Positions 18,259-26,503 of a DNA stretch of 64,000 nt are shown in pieces. A program made the translations under genes and the position numbers. Under the pieces are notes generated by a model that made no database searches, had not been told where the DNA came from, and was given only the letters and a program-made list of their open reading frames with translations. The DNA lies in assembly GCF_003598715.1 (NCBI RefSeq), contig NZ_QZFU01000045.1, positions 62,001-126,000 on the forward strand. The letters are read 5' to 3'. Every line of letters starts with the position of its first letter. Position 1 is the stretch's first letter. The stretch comes from Nocardia panacis. GTDB taxonomy: Bacteria; Actinomycetota; Actinomycetes; Mycobacteriales; Mycobacteriaceae.

Positions 18259-19434
18259 ATGGTCGACGATCGAGAAGTTGGAGCGCGATATCCGCTCGCG
18301 TTTCACTATGAATTGAATGGTGGCGGGGAAGTCGTCGATTTGGAACGTGAGGATACCGGGGGGCCGGTTGGTCATCCTTATGATCCGAACAAGATCGATA
18401 TCGTTACCCGCCCCCTCTCTGTCGGCCTGATCCTGTCGCGTTTGCGTAAGGGCGGCATCGACCTACAGCCGGACTTCCAGCGAAATGCGGGAATTTGGAG
18501 TGATACCAACCAAAGCAGACTGATCGAGAGCATGCTGCTTCGGATTCCACTCCCGGCGTTCTACGCGGCGGAGAACGCCGGTGATATCTGGGCGATCGTC
18601 GATGGTACGCAGCGACTCACCGCGATCAGTCGGTTCATCGACCCGGAATCCGTGCACTTGCCGCCACTCGTGCTGCGCGATTTGAACTATCTCGACTTCA
18701 ATGGTTCTCGTTTCGCCGATCTGCCGGGACAATTGCAGACTCGGCTGGAGGAGACCGAGCTGGTTCTGCATTTGATCCGATTGGGTACACCGGAGGAAGC
18801 GAAGTTCAATATCTTCGCCAGGCTGAACACCGGTGGCCTACCGCTGACGACGCAGGAGTTGCGGCATGCTCTCATCCCCGGACCGGCGCGGGAGCTGTTG
18901 GCCGAGCTTGCCGCGTCGGTCGAATTCCAACAGGCGACGGTTGGCTCGGCGAACCGCAGCCGAATGGCCGACCGGGAGATGGTGCTTCGATTCATCGCCT
19001 TTCTGAGGTCCGATCCCGGCGAGTACGACGATTGGGACTTCGATCATTTCCTGCGGGAGGCGATGCATAGTATCAACGGTCTCGCATCCCATGAGATCGA
19101 TGATCTGCGGGTCACTTTCCGTCGGGTTATGACGGCCTCTCGGGCAATTTTCGGGAACGATGCATTCCGCAGGCTCTACGATCGGAGGACGGGGCGAAAC
19201 CCGATCAACAAGGCGCTATTCGAAGCGGTCAGCGTCGGCTTGGCGAAACGGACATCGGAGCAGGTCAACGAACTGTGCGCGGCCTCTTCGGAGGTGGTCG
19301 CCGCATTAACGGAATTGATGAATTCCGATTCGAGGTTCGGGGCGTCGATCTCGACCATGGCCGGGGAACCGCCCAAGGTACAGACTCGGTTCAAGAGGAT
19401 CGACGACCTTTTCGCACGCTTCGATGGGAGCTGA
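18259..19434 (+). CDS. DUF262 domain protein (GmrS-like, ParB-related fold)
   Basis: A 391-residue protein. The DUF262 domain occupies about residues 50-250: PDFQRNAGIWSD, the LLRIPLPAFYA segment, the nucleotide-binding signature DGTQRLTAISRFI (usual form DGQQRL), and FARLNTGGLPLTTQELRHA. DUF262 proteins occur in the type IV restriction enzyme GmrSD, BrxU and related defence proteins, where this domain hydrolyses nucleotides. No HNH (DUF1524) nuclease domain is visible in the C-terminal part, so a nuclease would need to come from a partner. It overlaps the start region of the ATPase gene, forming an operon. The ribosome site is GGGGAGG. Confidence 0.85.
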   Translation: MVDDREVGARYPLAFHYELNGGGEVVDLEREDTGGPVGHPYDPNKIDIVTRPLSVGLILSRLRKGGIDLQPDFQRNAGIWSDTNQSRLIESMLLRIPLPAFYAAENAGDIWAIVDGTQRLTAISRFIDPESVHLPPLVLRDLNYLDFNGSRFADLPGQLQTRLEETELVLHLIRLGTPEEAKFNIFARLNTGGLPLTTQELRHALIPGPARELLAELAASVEFQQATVGSANRSRMADREMVLRFIAFLRSDPGEYDDWDFDHFLREAMHSINGLASHEIDDLRVTFRRVMTASRAIFGNDAFRRLYDRRTGRNPINKALFEAVSVGLAKRTSEQVNELCAASSEVVAALTELMNSDSRFGASISTMAGEPPKVQTRFKRIDDLFARFDGS

Positions 19435-19438
19435 TTCG

Positions 19439-20572
19439 ATGCTGACCGGGGTGGAGCTGGTCAACTTCAAAGCCTTTGCCCAGCAAGAGATGCCGCTTCG
19501 TCCGCTGACGCTGCTGACGGGTCTCAACTCGTCCGGGAAGAGTACGGTGCTGCATGCATTGGCGCTTCTTCGGCAGTCGGCGGATGCGGGAACGCTACCT
19601 GCGGGGCGGAAACCGCTGGGTCACCACGGGTTCACTCTCAATGGTGATCTCGTCAGCCTCGGGACAGGGCGCGATGTGCGCCATGAGGCATGGGTGAAGT
19701 TCTCCGACGCGGATCCCGGTGGCATCGGCATCGGGCTGATCGGTGCCTCGGGTGCTTCGTGGCAGTGGTCGGTCGACTACGTGGCCGACGATGACCTCTT
19801 GTCGCTCAGCAGCGACAACCCACTTCAGGATCGGCACCGCCCGAATCTTTTCGATCCGGGGTTCCAGTACCTGCGTTCCGATCGGATCAATCCCGCGGTG
19901 AGCTATCCGCGATCCGCCGCGGGACGTCGCGGATTCCTGGGGGTTCATGGCGAGCATGCGGTCAACATCCTGCGCTTGCGTCAGGACGATAGCGTGCCTG
20001 CCTCGGTACGACATCCCGACGCTGTCTCGGCCTCATTGCTACGCCAATCAGAGGCCTGGCTCGGAACCTTGTGCCCCGGAATCAATCTCTCGGCGACAGA
20101 TATCACGGGCACCGACTCCGTGCGGCTCGGATACCGTTTCGGTACGGGCGGTCTCAGCTCATCGAACCCCTACCGGCCGACCAACGTCGGGTTCGGCCTC
20201 ACCTATGCGCTTCCGATCGTCATTGCCTGTTTGACCGCAGTGCCCGGCAGTCTCATCCTGCTCGAGAACCCCGAAGCGCACCTGCATCCCCGTGGCCAGT
20301 CGGCCATGGCCGAGTTGATCGCCCGCACATGTGCCGCCGGTGCCCAAGTGCTGGTCGAGACGCATAGTGACCACGTGCTCAATGGTCTGCGGATCGCCGT
20401 GAAGAATGGGATTCTGCCGCATGATCAGGTGTGCCCGTTGTACTTTCGCAGGGACGATGATCACGTGCACCGGGTCGAGGTGCTCGATCTCGGTCCCAAA
20501 GGGACGATCTCGCATTGGCCGGAAGGTTTTTTCGACGAGTGGGATCGCGCATTGGATGAACTGATCGACTGA
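19439..20572 (+). CDS. AAA ATPase with DUF3696 C-terminus
   Basis: A 377-residue SMC/RecF-like ATPase. Walker A is GLNSSGKSTVLHAL at about 27-40; Walker B is LILLENPEAHLHP near 270; the H-loop appears as VETHSDHVLNGLRI. The ending FFDEWDRALDEL matches the DUF3696 tail. Proteins of this type are widespread partners in defence operons, where ATP binding gates an effector. ATG at 19439 is favoured because GGGAG precedes it by eight bases; another ATG at 19424 lies inside the DUF262 gene. The third gene follows 22 bases later. Confidence 0.88.
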   Translation: MLTGVELVNFKAFAQQEMPLRPLTLLTGLNSSGKSTVLHALALLRQSADAGTLPAGRKPLGHHGFTLNGDLVSLGTGRDVRHEAWVKFSDADPGGIGIGLIGASGASWQWSVDYVADDDLLSLSSDNPLQDRHRPNLFDPGFQYLRSDRINPAVSYPRSAAGRRGFLGVHGEHAVNILRLRQDDSVPASVRHPDAVSASLLRQSEAWLGTLCPGINLSATDITGTDSVRLGYRFGTGGLSSSNPYRPTNVGFGLTYALPIVIACLTAVPGSLILLENPEAHLHPRGQSAMAELIARTCAAGAQVLVETHSDHVLNGLRIAVKNGILPHDQVCPLYFRRDDDHVHRVEVLDLGPKGTISHWPEGFFDEWDRALDELID

Positions 20573-20594
20573 CAGCCGAAGCGGAGGGGGATCG

Positions 20595-21497
20595 GTGCCG
20601 GTACTGCTGGTGCTCAACGAATTGTCGTGCGCTCACCAGATGCCGCAGGAGAGCGTCGGCCGGGCGATGGAGGCGTTTGTCGCCACGTTGCGCGCTGTCG
20701 AATCTGCCGCTGTGCTCGTGACCTCGGAGAAGCTACCGAATATCGAACTCGCGCAGGGGTATCCGATGTCGCGCTGGGCTGCGGACGGTCGCAACCGCGA
20801 TCTGTGGCGGGCGATTCGGCTGAAGCAGAGCAGGGCGCCGTTCACCTTCGCCGAGCTCGAACCAGTAGGCCCCGAGGACGGGGAGTACCGGCACGAAGGC
20901 GTATTGGCGAAAGGTCTGGGCGTCGCGCACGGCCACGAGGGCCTTGCCGTGAGTCTTGCGACCCATGGCAATTGGTCGAAGACCAGTGTCGGCCTGACCA
21001 GGCTGTGGATCGAAGCCGATCAGGTCAATGACGCCGAGGTGGTGGTGCGGCATGCCTCGTGTGCGGATCATGTTGATTCGCATACGGATTGGTTGAAGAC
21101 GTGTGAGCTCGACGCCACCGTCGAATCCGGACTTCAGATTTGGACTCGCCGCGCCGACTACTTTCCCTCGCTCACCTTCCTGGCACGAGTTCAAAATGAT
21201 CTCGGGACGCTCACACCCCAATGGGTGCGGCCAGTGCTCATTCGGCTCCGCGAGTTGGACATGGCCATTGGGGGATGGCGTCGAACCGGCGCCGCGCTGC
21301 CGGTTTGGGGGAGCCACACCACCGGGGAGTACGAGGGCCGCCGCCGCATCTGTGAATTCGAGGATATGGATGGCGTGACACAGGTCTTCGACTGGCATTC
21401 GCGTTTCACACCCGGCCACGGACGGATCCACTTCCGCTTGGTCAGTGCGGATCGGTCTGCTCGGGTGGCCTATATCGGTCGCAAGCTCGGGGTCTGA
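20595..21497 (+). CDS. Unrecognised third protein of the DUF262-ATPase operon
   Basis: A 300-residue protein I cannot assign to a family. It has no membrane segment or signal peptide and looks like a soluble globular protein. A central region is rich in Trp, Asp and His (about 150-190), and the C-terminus contains HTTGEYEGRRRICEFEDMDG and FDWHSRFTPGHGRIHFRL. The last part, with a short basic-aromatic pattern, reminds me of nucleic-acid-binding or toxin folds but no catalytic motif is certain. It starts at GTG with GGAGGGGG four bases ahead, 22 bases after the ATPase, so it is almost surely cotranslated with that operon. Confidence 0.7.
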   Translation: MPVLLVLNELSCAHQMPQESVGRAMEAFVATLRAVESAAVLVTSEKLPNIELAQGYPMSRWAADGRNRDLWRAIRLKQSRAPFTFAELEPVGPEDGEYRHEGVLAKGLGVAHGHEGLAVSLATHGNWSKTSVGLTRLWIEADQVNDAEVVVRHASCADHVDSHTDWLKTCELDATVESGLQIWTRRADYFPSLTFLARVQNDLGTLTPQWVRPVLIRLRELDMAIGGWRRTGAALPVWGSHTTGEYEGRRRICEFEDMDGVTQVFDWHSRFTPGHGRIHFRLVSADRSARVAYIGRKLGV

Positions 21498-21503
21498 AGT
21501 GGC

Positions 21504-21939
21504 TCAGCGGAAGCGCTCTATTTCCGTCACGAGGTGGGCGGTGAGCGGAGTGGGGCCAGTCTTCTTTTGTGGTGTCGAGGTAGACCTCGCGGGTGTGGGA
21601 GAGAGCTGGGTGGAGGTTGGGTGGGAGGTGGGACAGTGCCCAGGTGGCGGCGCGGTCTTTGGTGGTGATCTCGCCGGTGGCGAGGATCATTCAGACTCGG
21701 GCGAGGACCAGTAGGGCGTTGCGGGTGTCGTCGGCGAGGCTGTCTTGGAGGTCTGGGAGGCAGGCGAAGAGGGATTGTTTTAGGTGGGAGCGATCGGTGA
21801 CGACGAGTAGGTCGAGGTCGCTGTAGGGGCGCAGTTCGCCGAGTACCGCCGAGCCGTGGTGGTAGATGCCGATCACGTTGTCGGCGAGGATGTCCTGGAT
21901 GAGCCGAACGACCGTTGCCTCTTGCGTCATGCGGGGCAC
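21504..21939 (-). pseudogene. Decayed aadA-like aminoglycoside nucleotidyltransferase
   Basis: The N-terminal nucleotidyltransferase motif is intact: YHHGSAVLGELRPYSDLDLLVV, close to that of AadA-type adenylyltransferases. About 110 residues of the middle are missing. The C-terminal part then resumes as SLADDTRNALLVLARV, meets an in-frame TGA (21693-21691) exactly where relatives have Trp, and continues as ILATGEITTKDRAATWALSHL. After EDWP the frame shifts by one, and the shifted frame ends in TEIERFR and a stop at 21506-21504. Three independent lesions make it a pseudogene. It lies just downstream of, and convergent with, the DUF262 operon. Confidence 0.85.
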
Positions 21940-22038
21940 GGTAGCGAAGGCGCGGGGCGGTGTCGAAAGATTTTGGGTCGGAAACGAATCCGCCCGCGGC
22001 CGGTGCGTCGGCTGCGGGCGGGGCGGGGAGCGGAGTGG

Positions 22039-22761
22039 TCAGCCGGCGGCGGTGTCGGGGATGCGGGCGTCGGGGCGGGAACCGGAAGGCACGTCTTTCT
22101 TCAGGCTGGCCGCGTACACGTCGACGTATTCCTGGCCGCCCATCTGCATGAGCTCGTACATGACCTCATCGGTGACGGCACGCTCCACGAAGCGGTTGCC
22201 GCCCATACCCTCGTAGCGCGAGAAGTCGATGGGCGCACCGAATTTCACGGTGACGCGCCGTCGCCGCCAGCGGAACGGCCCCGGCGGGCTGACCTCGTCG
22301 GTGCCGATCACGGCGACGGGGATGACGGGGACGCCGGTCTCCAAGGCGAGCCGGGCCATACCCGTCTTGCCCTTGTACAGGCGGCCGTCGGGGGAGCGGG
22401 TGCCCTCCGGGTACAGGCCGACCAGTTTGCCCTGGTCGAGCAGTTTGCGGGCGGCGTTGAGCGCGTCCTCGGCGGCGTCGGCGCCGCTGCGGTCAATGGG
22501 GTACTGACCGCTGGCGCTGAAGAAGAACTTCTGAAAACGACCCTTGAGGCCGGGGGTGCGGAAGTATTCGGCCTTGGCCAGGTAGTTGATTCGGCGCGGG
22601 CTCATCAGCGGCGCGAACAACCAGTCGGCGAAGGACAGGTGATTACCCGCCATGATCGCCGGTCCGTCGGCCGGGATGTTCTCCACACCTTCCACCGTGG
22701 GTCGGTTGTAAGAATGGATGAACGGTCCTATCAGCACGAACTTGAGCAGCCAGTAGAACAT
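22039..22761 (-). CDS. 1-acyl-sn-glycerol-3-phosphate acyltransferase
   Basis: A 240-residue PlsC-type acyltransferase. Motif I NHLSFADW (H-X4-D) lies at about 40-47, and motif III YPEGTRSPDGRLYKGKTG near 119-136 holds the glycerol-phosphate contact. A hydrophobic N-terminal segment suggests peripheral membrane association. It makes phosphatidic acid or acylates a related lipid head such as a phosphatidylinositol mannoside; its place in an envelope block next to pimB makes the second plausible but not proven. Equivalent to Rv2182c. Confidence 0.9.
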   Translation of the reverse strand: MFYWLLKFVLIGPFIHSYNRPTVEGVENIPADGPAIMAGNHLSFADWLFAPLMSPRRINYLAKAEYFRTPGLKGRFQKFFFSASGQYPIDRSGADAAEDALNAARKLLDQGKLVGLYPEGTRSPDGRLYKGKTGMARLALETGVPVIPVAVIGTDEVSPPGPFRWRRRRVTVKFGAPIDFSRYEGMGGNRFVERAVTDEVMYELMQMGGQEYVDVYAASLKKDVPSGSRPDARIPDTAAG

Positions 22762-22869
22762 GACGTCCTTCCCCCGGAACCGGGATAGAAGCGAGCACCT
22801 GCGTCAGAGCGACTGTACCGCTGGTCGGCGATCACATCCAAGCGCGGGTGCGGCCCGTGACACCCGGAT

Positions 22870-23871
22870 TCAGCGGGCCGATCGACCGGCCGCGACCGGC
22901 CCGCCGTCGGCTTCGGCGAGGGTGGCCCGCGCCAGTTCCGCCGCGCCGATCATGCCTGCCGCCTCACCCAATTGGGTGGTGCGGATGCGGGCGAGCGGGC
23001 GGTGGCCCGCGCCGGTGACGGAGGCGGCGTAGTGTTCGCGCGCGTCATCGAGGAACAGCGGCGCCGAACTGCTCACTCCGCCCGCGATGACGATCAGGTC
23101 CGGGTCGAAGATATCGCTGACGAAGGCCAGTCCCAGCCCGAGCCACCTGGCGAAATCGGCCAGCACCCTGGTGGCGAGCGGATCGCCGTCCTGGGCCGCG
23201 CCCGCCACCCGGCGGCCGGTGAGCGAGCCGGGATCGCGCAGCACATCCTTGGCCAGCACCGAACGCACCGGATCGGTGGCCAGCAGTTCGATGGCGGTGT
23301 CGGCCAGCGCTGTTCCGCTGCAGTACCTTTCCCAGCAGCCGCGTTTGCCGCACGGGCACCCTCTGCCGTCGGGCACCACCTGCAGATGGCCGAGTTCGGG
23401 TGCCACGCCGTGGGTTCCGCGATACAACCGGCCGCCGATGAGCAGGGCCGCGCCGATCCCGGTGCCGATGGCCACCAGCACCACATTGTGTCCGCCCGCC
23501 GCCGCACCGAAACGGTATTCGGCCCAGGCGGCGGCGTTGGCGTCATGTTCGAGGATGACCGGGAGTGCCAGCCGCTCGGTGAGCCGCCGGGCCACGGGGG
23601 CGTCCTTCCACGGCAGGTGCGGGGCGAAACGCACGGTCGAACGGTCGCCGTTGATGAAGCCCGCCACGGCCAGACCGACCGCGCCGATGCGATGGCGGTC
23701 GCTCAATTCGCGCACCGCGCGATCGAGAGCGTCCTCCAAGGCGCGCGCCGCGTGCGGTGTCGGGGCCTGCACGGTGTCGAGCACTTCGCCGTCGGCGTCG
23801 ACCACCGAGGCGCGGATATTGGTGCCGCCGACATCGATGCCGACGGTCAGCGGGGCCTGCTGCCGCGTCAT
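22870..23871 (-). CDS. ROK-family sugar kinase (glucokinase-like)
   Basis: A 333-residue kinase. The phosphate-binding loop is GIDVGGTNIRASVV at the N-terminus, the catalytic aspartate is in EHDANAAAWAEY near residue 113, and the zinc-binding cysteines appear as GRGCPCGKRGCWERYCSG. These are hallmarks of ROK glucokinases. The ATG at 23871 overlaps the stop of the DUF5304 gene by four bases (ATGA), which fixes the start; the frame remains open upstream by chance. From memory it is not between Rv2182c and Rv2183c in M. tuberculosis, so it is an insertion in this lineage's operon. Confidence 0.9.
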   Translation of the reverse strand: MTRQQAPLTVGIDVGGTNIRASVVDADGEVLDTVQAPTPHAARALEDALDRAVRELSDRHRIGAVGLAVAGFINGDRSTVRFAPHLPWKDAPVARRLTERLALPVILEHDANAAAWAEYRFGAAAGGHNVVLVAIGTGIGAALLIGGRLYRGTHGVAPELGHLQVVPDGRGCPCGKRGCWERYCSGTALADTAIELLATDPVRSVLAKDVLRDPGSLTGRRVAGAAQDGDPLATRVLADFARWLGLGLAFVSDIFDPDLIVIAGGVSSSAPLFLDDAREHYAASVTGAGHRPLARIRTTQLGEAAGMIGAAELARATLAEADGGPVAAGRSAR

Positions 23872-24266
23872 TGTTTGATCGTCACGGGGATACCGACGTA
23901 CTTCGCCCGCCCCTCCCGCTCCGTCGGGGCGCCCTCGGGGGCCGAATGATGGTGCGGTGCACCGGTTTCCGGATCGTATTCGGGGGGAAGCACGGGTTCG
24001 ACCGGAACACCGGCCAGCGCCTCGCGCAGCACCGTGACGATCGCGGTGCCGTGTTCGGCGACGGCGGCGAGCACATCGTGGTGTTCGCCGCCCACCAGCG
24101 CCGCGGCCGCGCACAGCGGACACCAGGAGCAACTCGACCATTCGGCCTGCCCGGCCATCGCGCCGCGCCGCAGCACGGGCTCGACCCGCTCCAGCATGGC
24201 CTCGGCGAGCAGCCGCAGTTCCTCGGCGAATTCGGTGAGCCCGTCGTGCTCGGTGGGTCCGGTCAT
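23868..24266 (-). CDS. DUF5304 family protein (Rv2183c-like)
   Basis: A 132-residue protein with the actinobacterial motif EWSSCSWCPLCAAAALVGGEHHDV at about 43-66, holding three cysteines and a pair of histidines that could bind a metal. The C-terminal third is proline- and histidine-rich. The M. tuberculosis neighbour Rv2183c sits at the same place before an ArsA-type ATPase. Function unknown. Both ends overlap neighbours by ATGA, so it is translated in concert with the ATPase and the ROK kinase. Confidence 0.85.
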   Translation of the reverse strand: MTGPTEHDGLTEFAEELRLLAEAMLERVEPVLRRGAMAGQAEWSSCSWCPLCAAAALVGGEHHDVLAAVAEHGTAIVTVLREALAGVPVEPVLPPEYDPETGAPHHHSAPEGAPTEREGRAKYVGIPVTIKQ

Positions 24267-25513
24267 ATCGGCCACACCTCGGGGTCCGGGACGAAACGCA
24301 CCGTTAGGTAACCCTCGGCGAGTTCGGCCTGTTCGACCGTGCACCGCCGCAATACCGGGGCCAGGCGCACGCGGCGTCGGACCCCGTCCGCTCCCACGAT
24401 CAAATCGTCCTCCACTCGTCCCAGTCGCAGCGTCGCCGGATCGACGACCGGCAGATGCAGCCGCAGCGCGTACACCGATTTCAGTCCGGCGCCCGATTCC
24501 CATCGAACCACCGGCGCGCCGGAATGCGCGCGCGCGGGATTCGCGCCGAGCATCGGGTCGTCGTCGACCGCGTGGGAGAACGCCGTGAGCGAGGCCAAGC
24601 CGACCGGTTCGGGGCCGGTATGACCGCTGATCAGCACCGGCACCTCGCCCGCGGTGCGCTCCAAATCGGCGATGACCGCCAATTGCTCGGCGCGGCGATT
24701 CGAATACCAGGACACCGCGGGATGGGCGGCCTGCCCGGATTCGGGGTCGGGCATGGGCGGCAGCACCTTGTTCACCACGATCGCGTCCAACCGCAGACCG
24801 AGCAGCGCCGCCGCCGAGCGCACCCGCGCCGACTCGGCCACCGTCACCCGCTCCGGCACCGTGACCAGCCGCGCGCCGGTTCGCGCCGGATCGGCGAGCA
24901 GTTCGCGAATCGCGGTGACCTCCTTGACGATTCGCTCCACCGCCGCCGCCAGCACGGCCCGCCGCAGTTCGCGTCCGCCCATACTCATGGCGCGCGCGTG
25001 CTGCGGCCAGATCCGCTCCAGATAGCCGAGCAGCGTCTCCGGCGCGGTCACGATGCGCAACATATCGGCGGTCGGCGGGCAGTCGACCAGCAGCAATTCC
25101 CATTCCCCGTCGGCCGCGTAGGCGGTGATCTCGGCGAGCATGAGCAATTCCTGCACACCGGGCAGACCCGTCAACTCGGCCGGATCCAGCGCGGTCGGAT
25201 CGATGCCGTGCTCGTGACCGGCCCCGGACAGCACACCCGTCAACTCGCGGAACCTGTCCTCCAGCAGCGCGAGCGAATCCACCTCGATCACCGACAGATT
25301 GGGCAGCAGATCGGTGATACCGGTGACCGTGCCGGGATCGTGCGGGAACCGGAAACCGAGCGCGTCGCCCAGCGAATGCGCCTGATCCAGCGAGGCGATG
25401 AGCACCTTGCGGCCCGCACGGGCCGCGGCCAGCGCCGTGGCGCAGGCCAGTGTCGTCTTACCCACCCCGCCCTTGCCGATGAAGAGTTCGACGCGGGTGG
25501 CGTACCCGCTCAG
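24263..25513 (-). CDS. ArsA-family ATPase (Rv2184c-like)
   Basis: A 416-residue ParA/ArsA-type NTPase. The deviant Walker A GKGGVGKTTLACATALAAA starts at residue 9; the DQAHSLGDALGF segment, the GEWELLLVDCPPTADMLR Walker B region and VVNKVLPP nucleotide loop follow. It lacks the cysteine triad of true arsenite pumps, so arsenic export is unlikely. No ATG, GTG or TTG precedes the P-loop in frame until deep inside the previous gene; the best start is CTG at 25513, whose CTGA overlaps the SRPBCC stop, implying reinitiation. Role unknown; envelope-lipid related context. Confidence 0.85.
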   Translation of the reverse strand: MSGYATRVELFIGKGGVGKTTLACATALAAARAGRKVLIASLDQAHSLGDALGFRFPHDPGTVTGITDLLPNLSVIEVDSLALLEDRFRELTGVLSGAGHEHGIDPTALDPAELTGLPGVQELLMLAEITAYAADGEWELLLVDCPPTADMLRIVTAPETLLGYLERIWPQHARAMSMGGRELRRAVLAAAVERIVKEVTAIRELLADPARTGARLVTVPERVTVAESARVRSAAALLGLRLDAIVVNKVLPPMPDPESGQAAHPAVSWYSNRRAEQLAVIADLERTAGEVPVLISGHTGPEPVGLASLTAFSHAVDDDPMLGANPARAHSGAPVVRWESGAGLKSVYALRLHLPVVDPATLRLGRVEDDLIVGADGVRRRVRLAPVLRRCTVEQAELAEGYLTVRFVPDPEVWPI

Positions 25514-25947
25514 CCTTCGACCCGTTTCTTCAGTTCCTTCAGGGCGGTATCGGTGATCACCTTCTCGGCCTTTCGCTTGAACATGCCGATCATCGGGATA
25601 TTCAAATCGACGGTGAGTTCGTAGACCACCTCGGTGCTGCCGTCGGGGAGTTCGGTCAGTACATAACTGCCGTCCTGCGCCTTCTGCAGTTCGCCCTCGA
25701 GCAGGGTCCAACTGACCGCCCGATTGTCGGCGCGCCAGCGATAGGACAGCACGTAGGTGTCCTTGACCACGCCCGCGTCCAACACGAAGCGCGCCTTGTG
25801 CGCCCGGCCATCGGGACCCTGCTCGAGCACATCGACCGATTTGGCCGCCGAAACCCACTCCGGATAGGCGGATAGATCGGCGATGACGGACATGACCTGC
25901 TGTGCAGGGGCCTCGATGGTGATCGACCGCTGGGTCCTGTCGGCCAT
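25510..25947 (-). CDS. SRPBCC-family (START-like) lipid-binding protein
   Basis: A 145-residue protein of the polyketide cyclase/START-like fold: SITIEAPAQQVMSVIADLSAYPEW at the N-terminus is the family signature, and the C-terminal amphipathic helix TDTALKELKKRVEG closes the hydrophobic cavity. It corresponds to Rv2185c. The ATG at 25947 has AAAGGA upstream. It probably binds a lipid or lipid precursor for the neighbouring enzymes, which is inference from the fold. The stop codon overlaps the presumed CTG start of the ATPase. Confidence 0.88.
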   Translation of the reverse strand: MADRTQRSITIEAPAQQVMSVIADLSAYPEWVSAAKSVDVLEQGPDGRAHKARFVLDAGVVKDTYVLSYRWRADNRAVSWTLLEGELQKAQDGSYVLTELPDGSTEVVYELTVDLNIPMIGMFKRKAEKVITDTALKELKKRVEG

Positions 25948-25976
25948 GGCGGGGGAGTATTCCTTTCGGCGACGGG

Positions 25977-26363
25977 TCAGGAACTGGTGGGTGCGACGCC
26001 CGCAGGGCGACCCGCCTCCAAGCGGGCCTTCACCTCGAAGGCCATATCCTTGCCCGCCACCCGGCGCGCGCGATTGGCCGCCAGTTGCTGTCGGGGCGTC
26101 ATCGGGCGCGGCGGCGCGGGTTCGGCGTGCAGGAAGTAGTGCAGGATCACCCCGTCGAGCGCGGGTTCGAGCCACACCTCCATGGTTCCGGTGAGCGCGC
26201 CCGCGATAGTCCAGCGGATTCCCTTGTCGGCGCGGTCTTCTCGCACCTCGACCAGGAGATCGGGCCACCAGCGCACCCAATTGGTCGGTCCGGCCAGTGC
26301 CTGCGCGACGGCGGATCCCGGTGCGGCGACGAAGGTCTGGTCCGCGACCTGGATGGTGCTCAC
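25977..26363 (-). CDS. Conserved protein, SRPBCC-like (Rv2186c-like)
   Basis: A 128-residue protein beginning STIQVADQTFVAAPGSAVAQAL with WVRWWPDL and a central beta-rich part, then a basic C-terminal helix RQQLAANRARRVAGKDMAFEVKARLEAG. The layout resembles the neighbouring START-like protein, so it may be a second member of that fold, although the signature is weaker. Equivalent in position to Rv2186c. The GTG start at 26363 overlaps by GTGA the stop of a small repeat-built upstream ORF. Function unknown. Confidence 0.8.
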   Translation of the reverse strand: MSTIQVADQTFVAAPGSAVAQALAGPTNWVRWWPDLLVEVREDRADKGIRWTIAGALTGTMEVWLEPALDGVILHYFLHAEPAPPRPMTPRQQLAANRARRVAGKDMAFEVKARLEAGRPAGVAPTSS

Positions 26364-26503
26364 GACTCGGCTCCGGGGAACACAGCCGTTGCGGCTCCGG
26401 GGAACACAGCCGTGCCGGCTTCAGGGAACACAGCCATTCCGGCTTCAGGAAACACAGCCGCGCTCCCGGCCGATTCGGTGATCTCGCTGGTTCGCACTCG
26501 CAC
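26360..26503 (-). CDS. Small leaderless upstream ORF made of 8-residue repeats
   Basis: A 47-residue frame beginning VRVRTSEITESAGS and ending in four copies of an octapeptide of the type AVFPEAG(T/M) or AVFPGAAT. It lies directly upstream of the Rv2186c-like gene; its TGA overlaps that gene's GTG (GTGA). A TACGCT -10 box lies seven bases before the GTG at 26503, so it would be translated from a leaderless message. I do not recognise the peptide. It could be a real small protein or simply a device that loads ribosomes onto the next gene. A GTG two codons later is an alternative start. Confidence 0.45.
   Translation of the reverse strand: MRVRTSEITESAGSAAVFPEAGMAVFPEAGTAVFPGAATAVFPGAES
26368..26463 (-). 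repeat. Four 24-base tandem repeats
   Basis: Units begin at 26368, 26392, 26416 and 26440, each 24 bases, with conserved core GGAACACAGCC (GAAACACAGCC in the fourth). The period keeps the reading frame, encoding an eight-residue repeat on the minus strand. Confidence 0.9.
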
